Assembly: GCA_033002965.1 (NCBI GenBank)
Contig: JAURVB010013878.1
Coordinates: 62,001 to 126,000 of the forward strand
Reading direction: 5' to 3'
Source of the DNA: Piper betle
Taxonomy: Eukaryota; Streptophyta; Magnoliopsida; Piperales; Piperaceae
DNA: 64,000 nt
How positions within the stretch are numbered: position 1 is the stretch's first letter; every line of letters starts with the position of its first letter. Below, in pieces: positions 1 through 9,718 of the stretch. The notes below the pieces were generated by a model. It was not told the origin of the DNA and made no database searches. It saw only the letters and a program-made list of their open reading frames with translations. Position numbers and translations under genes: made by a program.

Positions 1-824
1 TACAATGCTTATGCCCTCACATCTTCCATAATACACCTGCCATGGTACTCAAGTGGCAAAAGGAATACTTAAGTTAGTGCTACAAATTCCGAAAATGTGT
101 TGCATTACGCAGTAGCCTCATACACCGCACTACCTCAAGGTTTGAAGGAGTACTAGTTCAGTCCATATTAACTCCATACCGTTCACTCTCTTATTCACAA
201 AATCTATAAAAATGTGCATACTTATATAACAAGTTTAGGGAAGAGGCTTGTATCATATATTTCTATAGCTTTAGTTCAAAAACCAACAAGGGATCCCATC
301 TTTGTAGTAGTTTTGTTGAACATGTGTAGAAAACACAGCTAAATGGCCCGACATTGGAAGGATCTAATAAAACACTGTCGATGTCATCGTACGGCTAAAA
401 TACAATTAAACTTGACACACAGGGAGTCAAGTAGATATCAAGTAGAGGGAGAGTCCTATGGACCTGTGGTCCAAGCTCCAAGCAAATCAATATATCTACG
501 GCGAGCTCAGACTCCGTAACCTATATCGAAACTCACTGTTAAGAAAAATATTAACATCTCTATATAAAGCATGCTCGTGGTATATACTCCTATCATCAAT
601 ACATCCTAATAAAGAAAACAGTGCCAATAAACTTATAACTAAACACGTGGCATGCAAATCGAGACTTAATCATAACAAATAATAAATAAATAAACAATGA
701 ATCCACTCATAGAAATTTAGATAAATAATAAATACACGAATATAATTGTACTATATAAATGTACGGGTAAACATGAGTAATTATCATATATACTCATGTA
801 AACATAATAAAACTAGTATTCAAT

Positions 825-978
825 TGTGAGATCCCTCAACTTAGTCCCACATCTAATACCTACTGGGAGAAGATCTTGTTTATAAGTGGGAATGGACTAT
901 AGATCTTTAACTTTTGAGGTACCCATTTTAAAGAAATGACTTAGCCCATTACGTTGCACTTTGGGCTGGGTCGTTACA
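825..978 (+). repeat. TRIM left LTR
   Basis: 154-bp direct repeat TGTGAGATCC...TCGTTACA, identical to 1207-1360. Confidence 0.92.
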
Positions 979-980
979 AA

Positions 981-993
981 TGGTATCAGAGCC
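981..993 (+). promoter_or_regulatory. TRIM primer-binding site
   Basis: TGGTATCAGAGCC is complementary to the 3' end of plant initiator tRNA-Met and lies 2 bp after the left LTR, the correct position for minus-strand priming. Confidence 0.9.
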
Positions 994-1206
994 GACCTGG
1001 TTCCGTGTTAGATAGTGGGATGGACTAGAGACGTTGGCTAGGCTGCCAGTCACGGGCCAAAAAGGTCGTGGGCTGGGGTTAGCAACGGGCCAAGACTAGA
1101 AACGTTGGCTAGGCTGCCGGTCATGGGCCAGAAAGGACGTGGGCTAGGGCTAGCAACGGGCCAATAATAGGCATTTCGGGGACGAAATTTCCTAAGGTGG
1201 GTGGAT

Positions 1207-1360
1207 TGTGAGATCCCTCAACTTAGTCCCACATCTAATACCTACTGGGAGAAGATCTTGTTTATAAGTGGGAATGGACTATAGATCTTTAACTTTTGAG
1301 GTACCCATTTTAAAGAAATGACTTAGCCCATTACGTTGCACTTTGGGCTGGGTCGTTACA
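1207..1360 (+). repeat. TRIM right LTR
   Basis: 154-bp direct repeat identical to 825-978; it follows a purine-rich tract at about 1192-1204. Confidence 0.92.
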
Positions 1361-2986
1361 CATAAGTAAATATAATATTAATATTCATAAATAATCATGT
1401 AAACATTTATCATATATGATTATAAATAAAAATAAATAAACAATAATGAATAAATAAATATATAAATAAGTAAATAAATAAATATATATCAATACTCATA
1501 ACATTAAAATATGCTAAATAATGTGAATATTCAACTCAACAAATGTAAGAGCTCTCGAATTACAAAAAATGGTTGAGAAAAGGCCAAAAATGGCTAAAAA
1601 TGAGATGAACCAAACCGAACCAAATGGGCCGAACCAACCCGAACTAGGTTAATTGGAAAATGTGTTGGGTTGACTGGGCAGACATGAACTAGACTAAAAG
1701 AGCCGAACATGGGCTGGCGGGCTAGTGAACAAGATCACGCTGGCGGATGCAAACACGGCAGGAGGACGCGAACATGGACGTGGGTAGGCAGACGCGAATG
1801 CGAGTAGGCGGATGTGGACATGAGCAGGCAAACATGGATGTGGACAGGCGAATGCGTCATGGGTAAACAAGGTAGATGGCAAGGGTGGTGGTGTCAGTCG
1901 CTAACAAACGTTGACAGCGGCGTGACTGCGGTGATCACCAGTCGGGATAGACGGAGAGGAGGATGGGGAAGATGATAGCGGTGGCTATATGCAAAGTTCA
2001 GCCGGTGGCTGGCCAGAAAATGGCCAAAAAGTGGCAGTATCACGCCAGTTGCAGCGACATTGCCGGTGGCTATTGCTGCCATGGCAATGGTTGTGGGTGG
2101 TCTCAAAATATAGATCTCGACGATGGAAAGCTATTGGGGTAGTCGGCTTCGACGGTGCCGGAAAATAGCCGAAAAGGGTGGTGGCGGAAGCGGAAATTGA
2201 CTGGAGAAAAACACTATCGCTAGTGACACATGCAGTCGTACAGGGTGGCGAGGGTGGGTACGGATGGATAGCCAGCTACGAGATGGTCACAACATACAAA
2301 TCCGGTGGCTGAAAGAGGGCAGGGGGTCTCATCGGCTGCGAGCCAAAGTTGCCACGGCTCTAAGCGTGAATAACTTCGAAAATGGGAGATAAACAGCTGA
2401 AAATTGTTGGGTGAAATTAAAGGTTGAGTGGACAACTCAGATAATGCCACGCGGTACGTCTGACAACTCGTGGTCTAGTGGGGCCAACCTATGGGTATAT
2501 ATGCAATATACATATACATATGGATGGAAAGTTTGGATTGAGACCGTTCAAAGTCAAAAATGACTCGATAGGCAAGAATCGAAGCAATAAGGCTAAATGG
2601 GCCTCGAACCCTAAACTCAATCAAGTGAAAACCTACAACTAAATCAAGATGGGCCCACAAGAGTATAATTTGGTGATCCGAAATCCCTATAATGCATGCA
2701 AATGAGATATACTGAAAATCTCAAACAAATACTAAATGCTGCAATGGCCTAAAACCTTGGCTAACTTGAAAAAAATTATATGTCTACCTCGCCTATACAC
2801 TGATAACTCACACTCTGTTGTAGCCTAACTAAAGCTATAATCTGCATTTCGAGCATACTCAGCTACCATAACATGCTCATATGGCAATCTAGGCCACATA
2901 CTCATATTCTGAAACTTGGTTTGGCTTGAGCTCACTGGGTAAAACTAAAATCGAGTAAAACCCTAAGTCAAAACTAGGGTTTTACA

Positions 2987-3911
2987 CCCTCTCCTCCTTA
3001 AAAAACTTCTGTCCTCGGAATTTCTCACATCAACTGCTATTAGAAGACTCAACTAAAGATGTCAATGAGCTCACAAAACCAAAGCTATTGAGCTATAACC
3101 TGGAGGGTAGCTCTCCCTCAAAGGCTAGTTGCTACTGCGCAAACAGACCAACATGATGCTGGAATACTAAACACTGATGAAGATTGCTAACTCCTTAATA
3201 ATTTGGTTGGATGGACTACATGTGGTCAAATCATTTGGCTAAACATGTCGTACATGCTGGAATCATCTGTCTGGATTAACCATACATGCTAGAATCATAT
3301 GGCTGGACTAACCATACATACTCAAATCGTCTCTCTAGTCTGACATGCATGCTCAAATTGTCTCGCTGGACTGACCATGCATGCTCGAGTCATTTTGCTG
3401 GACTAGCTTCTAGGGTCACTACAAACTATGGGGACTGAAATGCTATGACCTCGCTCGGAAAAACCTAAGCTCACCCCAAAGGGTCTACTAGGTAGTGGAG
3501 CAAATACTCTAGAGTACTACATGGTACTAGTCTAAACTACACTAGGAAAACTTTCTCGATGCGAGGTATGCAGCCTAACATCTACCCATGTCTCCCTGAT
3601 CCTCATCAATGTGATAGGTCAACTCTAGTTACCCTCATGGCACTCTCCTCCAAGTCCTCCAGGGTCCTACAAGTATACTAGAGTGTCCTACAAGTTCTGG
3701 AAGAATATGGTTGACTCTAGTACCAAGTAAGGGTATATACTAATGGGTTTTATAGTTCATTGTCTCCAGTCTCGGTCAAATCTTGAGGTATCCCTGTAAG
3801 AGAAACCGAACGACTCATCAAGTCCTAGCTAACCCAATCCCAAGTCAAAGGTCTCACTTTGTTCTATAATGGAACAAGGATAGCTGTTATGACTCTACTG
3901 CGTGCTATAGC
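2987..3911 (-). mobile_element. D element internal segment 1 (3' end, with PPT)
   Basis: Non-LTR part of the minus-strand D element. It starts with the polypurine tract (2987-2999, minus) next to a stretch resembling the GAAATTCCGAGGACAGAAG type of sequence found just before gypsy 3' LTRs. No open frame of note. It carries a 32-bp tandem repeat (3220-3407). Its right edge is the insertion point of the solo LTR starting at 3912. Confidence 0.6.
3220..3407. repeat. 32-bp tandem repeat, about 5-6 degenerate copies
   Basis: Units start near 3254, 3286, 3318, 3349 and 3381, with a weaker one at 3220. Each has the form ATGCTnnAATCnTnTnnCTGGACTAACCAT. Spacing is 31-32 bp. Located inside the D element internal region. 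Confidence 0.75.
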
Positions 3912-4848
3912 TGTAAAACCCGTGACTCGAGTCAGGGTTTTACGTTACCGAACCAGTCGGTTCGACCGTTGGTTCGAGTCGAGTCAGTTTCATGAACCGC
4001 GTGCTGAGTCGAGACCAGCCGTGAGTTATGAGCGATGAGAGTCAGGTGTACCTGAATATATGATGATAACGTCGAGAAGATGGTGAGAAATGAGTTATCA
4101 GAATATATGAAAGTATGTAGTATTTTTTCTTTTTATATGTTTGATCGGAGAAATAGTTTTAGGCCGAATAACGCGTTAGGACGCGTTGGATTATATTCGG
4201 GTGGGTTATTAGTTATAGAGCATGCCATTTGGATGTTGTTGTGTTTGTTTTATTTTATGGAATTTTTCCATATTTTTCTAGATTTTTTTTAGAATTTATT
4301 ACGAACTAGTTATTATTTTGACTCGAGTCGGAATCGAGTCAATACTTATTTACGAAACTGCCACTAGAGCATTTCTTCATCTTTCCCGACCCTTCTTCAC
4401 CAAAACCCTCGCCGCCCACTTCGTTCGTCGCCGCCACCGCCGTCGACTGCCGCCCCGCCGCCGGAACCAACCGCCCGTCGTCCCCTCGCCGTCGCCGTGC
4501 CGCCCCGACCGACCCCGGCCACCGATCGCCTGCCGGCGCACCGCCACGATGCCACGAAGCCGCCTCGACCGTCGCCACTTCGAGCCGGATTCCGCCGTCG
4601 TCCGGGCCGCGCCGCCGCCGCTGTGACCCCGACGACCACCCCCTCGCCGTCGCCGACATTTCCCCCACCATCCCGAGCGCCGTCGAGGCCGGCCGGAGCC
4701 CCGATCGGAGCACGCCGCCGCCGCCGCCCATTTTCGACGCCGCCGTCGACGGCCATCGCCGCCTCGGTTACCCTGTTTGACACCACCATCGGACCGAGCT
4801 CGTCGAGCTGGTGCCGATAGACCCCCTGATTGCCCTGTCCCGAATCAT

Positions 4849-4911
4849 CGCCGGAAAACCGTCGGAATCCGCCGGAAAACCGCCGACACTCGCCGGAAAA
4901 CCGCCGGAACC
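4849..4911 (+). repeat. 21-bp tandem repeat in GC-rich LTR block (3 copies)
   Basis: Three units of 21 bp, each beginning CGCCGGAAAACCG, at 4849, 4870 and 4891. The same array is at 24705-24767 in copy A4. Confidence 0.85.
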
Positions 4912-5668
4912 GCGGAAAATTGGATTCGTGGGAAATTCGCCGGATCATCCGCCGAACGCACCCGGTCCAATCTGATCGGACTTCGGACGCCGCTAGGTGC
5001 CGAATTCGAGTTTCGAGCCACGAAACGGAAACCCTAGCCGTCGCCGATTTTCGACGACGCGAGGTATAATTTATTTTAATTTAATTATTTGAAAGTATTG
5101 ATTATTAGAATTGCATGCTAGGATTGGTGAATTGTGTGTTATAATAATATATATAAATGTAGATTTGATTAAGGATAAAATATGAAATTTGTTTGATTGA
5201 GTGGTGTTAAAAATGGAGGCTAAGAAACTAATTAGGGTAACTAGGTAATGATCATGATCTAATGCAAACTAGCCTAAGTAGACTTGCTAGAATTGATATA
5301 GGTTGATGTGTGTTGATTGATGCGTGATTGTGTTGATTGTGTGTGCATGCTATAGGATGTGTGATTCATCATGCGGGCGTTAGTTTTTAGCTTGATTGTG
5401 TAGGTACGGTGTAGGAGCTCGCCGCCTAGGCGCGTGGACCCGTTTGGAGCTTCTACCAGGTCCGTTTAGGACTCGTTCTCTGATTTACGCTACTCTATTG
5501 TGTATTTGATTTATCATGTGCAGGACGAGTTAAGTGGCGTTTTATCGGATCCCACTTAACTCGGGCCATTTAGCCAACGATTTTTCGGATTAATAACCCT
5601 CGAGGATGAGATCCCTCGAGTTTGTTTTCGAACTTCAGATCCAGCTCACGTTGCCTTCGGGCCTATTG

Positions 5669-5675
5669 TATAAAT
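5669..5675 (+). promoter_or_regulatory. Candidate LTR TATA box (copy A1)
   Basis: TATAAAT lies in a segment conserved in copies A1, A2, A4 and A6 (TTGTATAAATCCCAACCC or close). If used, transcription would start near 5700, placing the hairpins at 6147-6215 in the RNA leader. A second TATA-like run lies at about 5690. Inferred only from sequence. Confidence 0.4.
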
Positions 5676-6765
5676 CCCAACCCAAGCCTATATATATGTA
5701 TAGTTTTCGTGTTTTCAGTGAGAGATGGAATGAGGGAAATCCGACTACCGTGCTACGCGAGCGGGCACGTGTGTGTCGATAGTGGGCTCTGGAATGGTGT
5801 GCAGGCCGTTTCATTCCCGAGGGATCCTGACAACTCCACCTTTGAGTTCCTCAAACCCGGAGAAGTGTGGAGGTTCACGGGTACTGCATTGCAGCGCATG
5901 TCTAGACTTGTGGTTTCAAAGGGTACTGAAGGCGACTGCCTGAGAGTACTCGGCCTTCGTGCTCAAGGCCAGGAGTAATATGGAAGGTGCAGAGGGTGGA
6001 AAGGAATGAGATTTGATGCGAGAAGCGATAGAGAAATGGCCGAGGCATGAGAATGTGAAAGATAGGGGGACGCTGTCGACCCGAGGGCGACGGCTCCCGT
6101 ATGTGCCCTGATGAGAGTTCTTGAGGAAGTATATGGTTTTCATTCAACAGGAGAGTTTGCTCTCCTGTGCCAGATTGATATTAGTTATTTTCCGGGCCGG
6201 TAACACTCGTTACTGACGGTTTTTCTATATATATGTAGGTGAGGAATGCGAGCGATGAAAGCTGTCGGGATTGCGGAGGAGCAGCACAGAACCGCGCACA
6301 CATGTACCTGCCGTGTGTAACGTATAATGATGATGTGTTATTGCTACGTGAGTGATAATTTTGATGTGTTTGCTTGAATGAATTACTTGTTATGAAACAA
6401 ACTGATAAATATGAATGAGTAGGGAGCCTTGGAGTTCAGACTCGGCTCAGGTAAAAACGAATGAGATAATGATTAAATGTCATGGTAGATTGTTATGTGT
6501 TACCGTATTTTCATAAAATAGTATATATTTTCTTTTGGTTTCTCATTTATTATATTGTCTTATTTCGCTTGTACATCATAGCATGCATGTAGGACTACGT
6601 TAGAACCCACGCATCCCATCCATGCATTTCATGTTTGCATCTCCATCTTGAGACACCGAGGGCAGATCCGGGTCGGCTTAACCGAACCCAGTAGATTAGC
6701 GAACGGTTCGGTCGCTGGTGACATTTCCGGGTCGGTTCACGGGTGAACCAAAACGGGGTGTTACA

Positions 6766-6847
6766 ATACCTCTCATAACAATCTATACTACCACTAACTA
6801 CAGCTGAAGGGGGCTCTCTGTGACTGAATAACGACGAGAACACCTAT
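6766..6847 (-). mobile_element. D element internal segment 2 (82 bp)
   Basis: Short stretch left between two solo LTR insertions. It carries the right target site of A1 and the left target site of A2. No coding content visible. Confidence 0.55.
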
Positions 6848-9718
6848 TGTAAAACCCACGATTCGAGTCAGGGTTTTATATTCAGAACCGGTCGGTTCGA
6901 CCGTTATTTTCGAGTCGAGTCAGTTTCAGAACACGTGTACTAAGCCGACGCCGGTCTCGTGTATGAGCCATGAGGGTCATGTGTACCCAAGTATATGATG
7001 ATAACGTCATGAACACAACAGAAAAGAATGAGTTATCAGAATATATGAGAGTATGCAGTTCATTTTTTTTATTATGATATATAATGGATCGTAGACTTAG
7101 TTTTAGGTCGTTTACCACGTTAGGACGCATTACGAGCATTTTGGGTGGGTTGATAGTTCTAGAGCATATCATTATGATTTTTTGGTGTTGTTTGATTTTA
7201 TGGGATTTTTCCCATATTTTTTTGGAATTTTTTACGACTTAAATATTATTTTTGACTCGAGTCGGAGACGAGTCAAGTAATATTTACGACTTTGCCACCA
7301 CACACCCCGCGCCCTTCTTTTCTTCCCCGACCCTTACCTCGACGCGCCGCCCTTGTGCACGTCGCCGCCGCCTGCCCGGCTGCCGATCATCGCCGCCTAG
7401 CCCCGCGATGACATCGCCGTGCTGCCCCGACCAAGTCCGACCCCCATCGGGCCGCCGCGACGCGAGGAAGCCACGCCGCGATGCCGCGCCCGCGTTGCGC
7501 TTCCGTCGCCGATTCTGCCGCCGGTGACCAGCACCGCCGCGATCGGTCGGTCGCCTCAGCACCCTCAGCCCTCCAGCGACCTTCCCCGACCGGAACGGAG
7601 GCCATCACCGCCGTGGCCGGCCGGATCTAGCCACCATCATCGCCGGCTCGGTTTTATGCATTTTCCGGCTAGCCGCCACCTCCGTTGGCCGCGTCAACCT
7701 CGTAGATGAGTCGGGCTCGCCGAGCCGGTTCCAAGGGTACCCAACACGACCACTTTCCGGCCAGTAGACGCCGCCGGCGACTGTCGCCGGAAAACTGCCA
7801 GAAATCGTTGGAAAATCGGAATTTCTGCAATTCGCCGGAATTCACCGGATCTTCCACAGGGCTCACCCAGTCTAGCCCGTTCGAGCTTCGGACGCCGATG
7901 AGCGCCGAATTTGAGCTTCGAGACACGCGACGGAACCCTAGCCGTCGCCGATTGCCGACTACGTGAGGTATAATTACCTCTGATTGAGTTATTTAAAATT
8001 GATGATGATTGTTAGTATAGCATGTTAGAATTGAGTAGTTATCATGATGAATGCCAGACTATGAATGAAGTTACATGATGTGATTGATAGTGCATGGAGG
8101 ATAAGTAATCTAGTGAGATAAGTAAATTTGAGCATGATAATCTAGTACAACGTAACTTAGGAAATATAATTAGATTGATATTAATAGGATAAGTTGGAAT
8201 TACTTTCACATTTATAATTGTTGCTTGTTATGGTTGATGATTGAATTGTGTGTGATGTTCATTGTGTGTGATGCATCATTTAGTTAGTGGGCGTTAGTAT
8301 TTAGTTTTGATGTGTAGGTACGGAGTAGGAGCTCGCCGCCTAAGCGCGATGACACGCTTGGAGCTTCTACCAGGTCCGTTTAGGACTCGACTCTGTTTTA
8401 CGTCTTTCTATTGTATATTTATCTTATCATTTGCAGGACGAGTTAAGTGGCGATTTATTGGATCCCACTTAACTCGGGCCATCTAGCCGAACAAATTTTC
8501 GGATTAATAACCCCTCGAGGATGATTTCGAAAACAAGATCCACCACAAGTTGCCTTCGGGCCTATTATATAAATCCCTACCCAGCCCTATATATATATAT
8601 ATAGTTTTCACGTTTTCAGTGAGACGAGAGATGGAGAAACCGACTACACGTACCATGAGCGGATGCCGTGATAGTCAAAGCGGGCTCTGGATTAGTGCCA
8701 GCGGACTGTTCCATTCCCGAGGGATCCTGACAACTCCGCGCTTGAGTTCCTCACACCCGAAGAACGTGGAGGTTTACGGGTACTGTTTAGTACAGCGCAT
8801 GTCCGGACTTGTGGTTCAAAGGGTACTAAAGGCGACTGCCTGAGAGTACTCGGCCTTCGTGCTCAAGACCAGGAGAAATATGGAGGTAAGGAGAGGGCTT
8901 AGGATAAAGGTTCACAAGAAGTACTGAAAAAGAAGTGCCGAGAGTGACACAGTACTAGCAGCAGATCAGTAAGTTCGGGATGCTACCGGGTCTGCAACCC
9001 AGTGGCTCCTCAGTAGTGCCTTTCAGAGTGTTCACGTGGAGTATATGATGTTTTCTTTCATATGAGAGTTTGCTCTCATAGCCAGCTTGTTATAGTTATT
9101 TTATTTTCTGGACCAGTAACACTTGTTACTGACGTGTTTTTATACTATATGTTGGTAATAATCATGAGTTGGAAGAGCCAGCTTGGACGGAGGAGCAATG
9201 AGGTATTGTACACACACACATGTTAGATTTCTGAATGTTTAATATTGTGTTATTATGTTATTATATTGTGAATGACATGTTCAAATGCATGAGACATGAT
9301 AGAATGTGAACATGATTAGAGATGCGCAGCGGAAGCGTGGTGGGTTGAAACCCCAGCTTCAGAATGAATTCATAATATGTTAGATTTTGTGTGAATGAAA
9401 TCATGGATGCATGTGTGATATATTTATATATATATTATTTTGACAGGGTGGGCCCATAATTGCACTTTTAGGGGAGACCCTGTCTGTTTTATTTCAGAAT
9501 TTTTATCGTAATTGTAATGATGTGAAATTTAGGTTGCACGTCATCCATGTAGTATCATGCTAGGGTTTTATGCATTTATCCATGCATGACAAGTCGTATC
9601 TACATCTTAAGACGTCGAGATTAGATCCGCACGAGTTAGGTTCGAGTTAGCCGACCTAACCGGGGCCTGTAACATGCCGGTTTGGTTCACAAGTGTGAAC
9701 CGGATTTGGGGTGTTACA
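6848..9718 (+). mobile_element. Solo LTR, A family, copy A2 (2871 bp)
   Basis: Starts TGTAAAACCC and ends GGGTGTTACA, with a perfect 5-bp target-site duplication CCTAT (6843-6847 and 9719-9723). The same block order as A1 is present but the sequence is clearly diverged, so it belongs to another subfamily. Its leader hairpins (9061-9080, 9114-9131) keep their pairing despite base changes. No internal domain is attached, so it arose by LTR-LTR recombination after insertion into the D element. Confidence 0.95.

Larger units (their letters stand above)
825..1360 (+). mobile_element. TRIM retrotransposon (536 bp, two identical 154-bp LTRs)
   Basis: Two direct repeats, 825-978 and 1207-1360, are identical by eye over 154 bp. 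They start TGTGAGATCC and end GTCGTTACA. A primer-binding site TGGTATCAGAGCC (initiator tRNA-Met type) lies at 981-993, and a purine-rich stretch AAGGTGGGTGG lies just before the second LTR. The 228-bp internal part has no coding capacity and contains two 71-bp direct repeats (1023-1093 and 1094-1163). Size and layout match terminal-repeat retrotransposons in miniature, which depend on proteins from another element. Flanking 5-mers (TCAAT and CATAA) do not match. Confidence 0.92.
1..2986 (-). mobile_element. D-type 3' LTR (minus strand), left end outside window
   Basis: Read on the minus strand, this LTR begins at 2986 with TGTAAAACCC and is preceded (2987-2999) by a purine tract AAGGAGGAGAGGG, the usual polypurine tract of a gypsy element. 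Segment 1560-2986 is clearly similar to 18610-19704 (same strand) and to the plus-strand copy starting at 33483. Segment 300-480 is similar to 19730-19890. The LTR is interrupted by a TRIM at 825-1360. It keeps open short frames but no protein I recognise. The LTR probably continues past base 1, since related LTRs run about 1.2 kb past the hairpin that lies near 345-400 here. Confidence 0.7.
3912..6765 (+). mobile_element. Solo LTR, A family, copy A1 (2854 bp)
   Basis: Starts TGTAAAACCC and ends GGGTGTTACA. No internal domain is attached on either side. Flanking 5-mers ATAGC (3907-3911) and ATACC (6766-6770) match at 4 of 5 positions, consistent with an aged target-site duplication. Layout in order: a terminal inverted repeat hairpin, an AT-rich part, a GC-rich block (about 4370-5060), an AT-rich block, a conserved GAGCTCGCCGCC block (about 5415), a hairpin (5526-5563), a TATA-like TATAAAT (5669-5675), two more hairpins (6147-6215), and a 3'-end hairpin (6734-6749). 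Several frames are open in the GC-rich block on both strands, but they are not genes. Inserted in the D element. Confidence 0.93.

Noticed and set aside
4080..4292. Recurring frame starting MVRNELSEYMKVCSIF (also at 22225 and 57383)
   Set aside because: Part of the A-family U3. Its recurrence follows from copy similarity, and the frame is lost in A2 and A5.
4318..5069. Long Pro/Arg-rich open frames (up to 183 codons) in GC-rich blocks, repeated near 7250-7970, 22500-23200, 24160-24925 and 56970-57440
   Set aside because: They lie inside LTRs, are open on both strands because of high GC and stop-poor composition, and show no protein family.
5902..6147. Recurring minus-strand frame MNENHILPQELSSGHIREP (also 25761, 55665)
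   Set aside because: Antisense to the LTR leader; shared only because copies are close. The equivalent region in A2 and A7 is not open.
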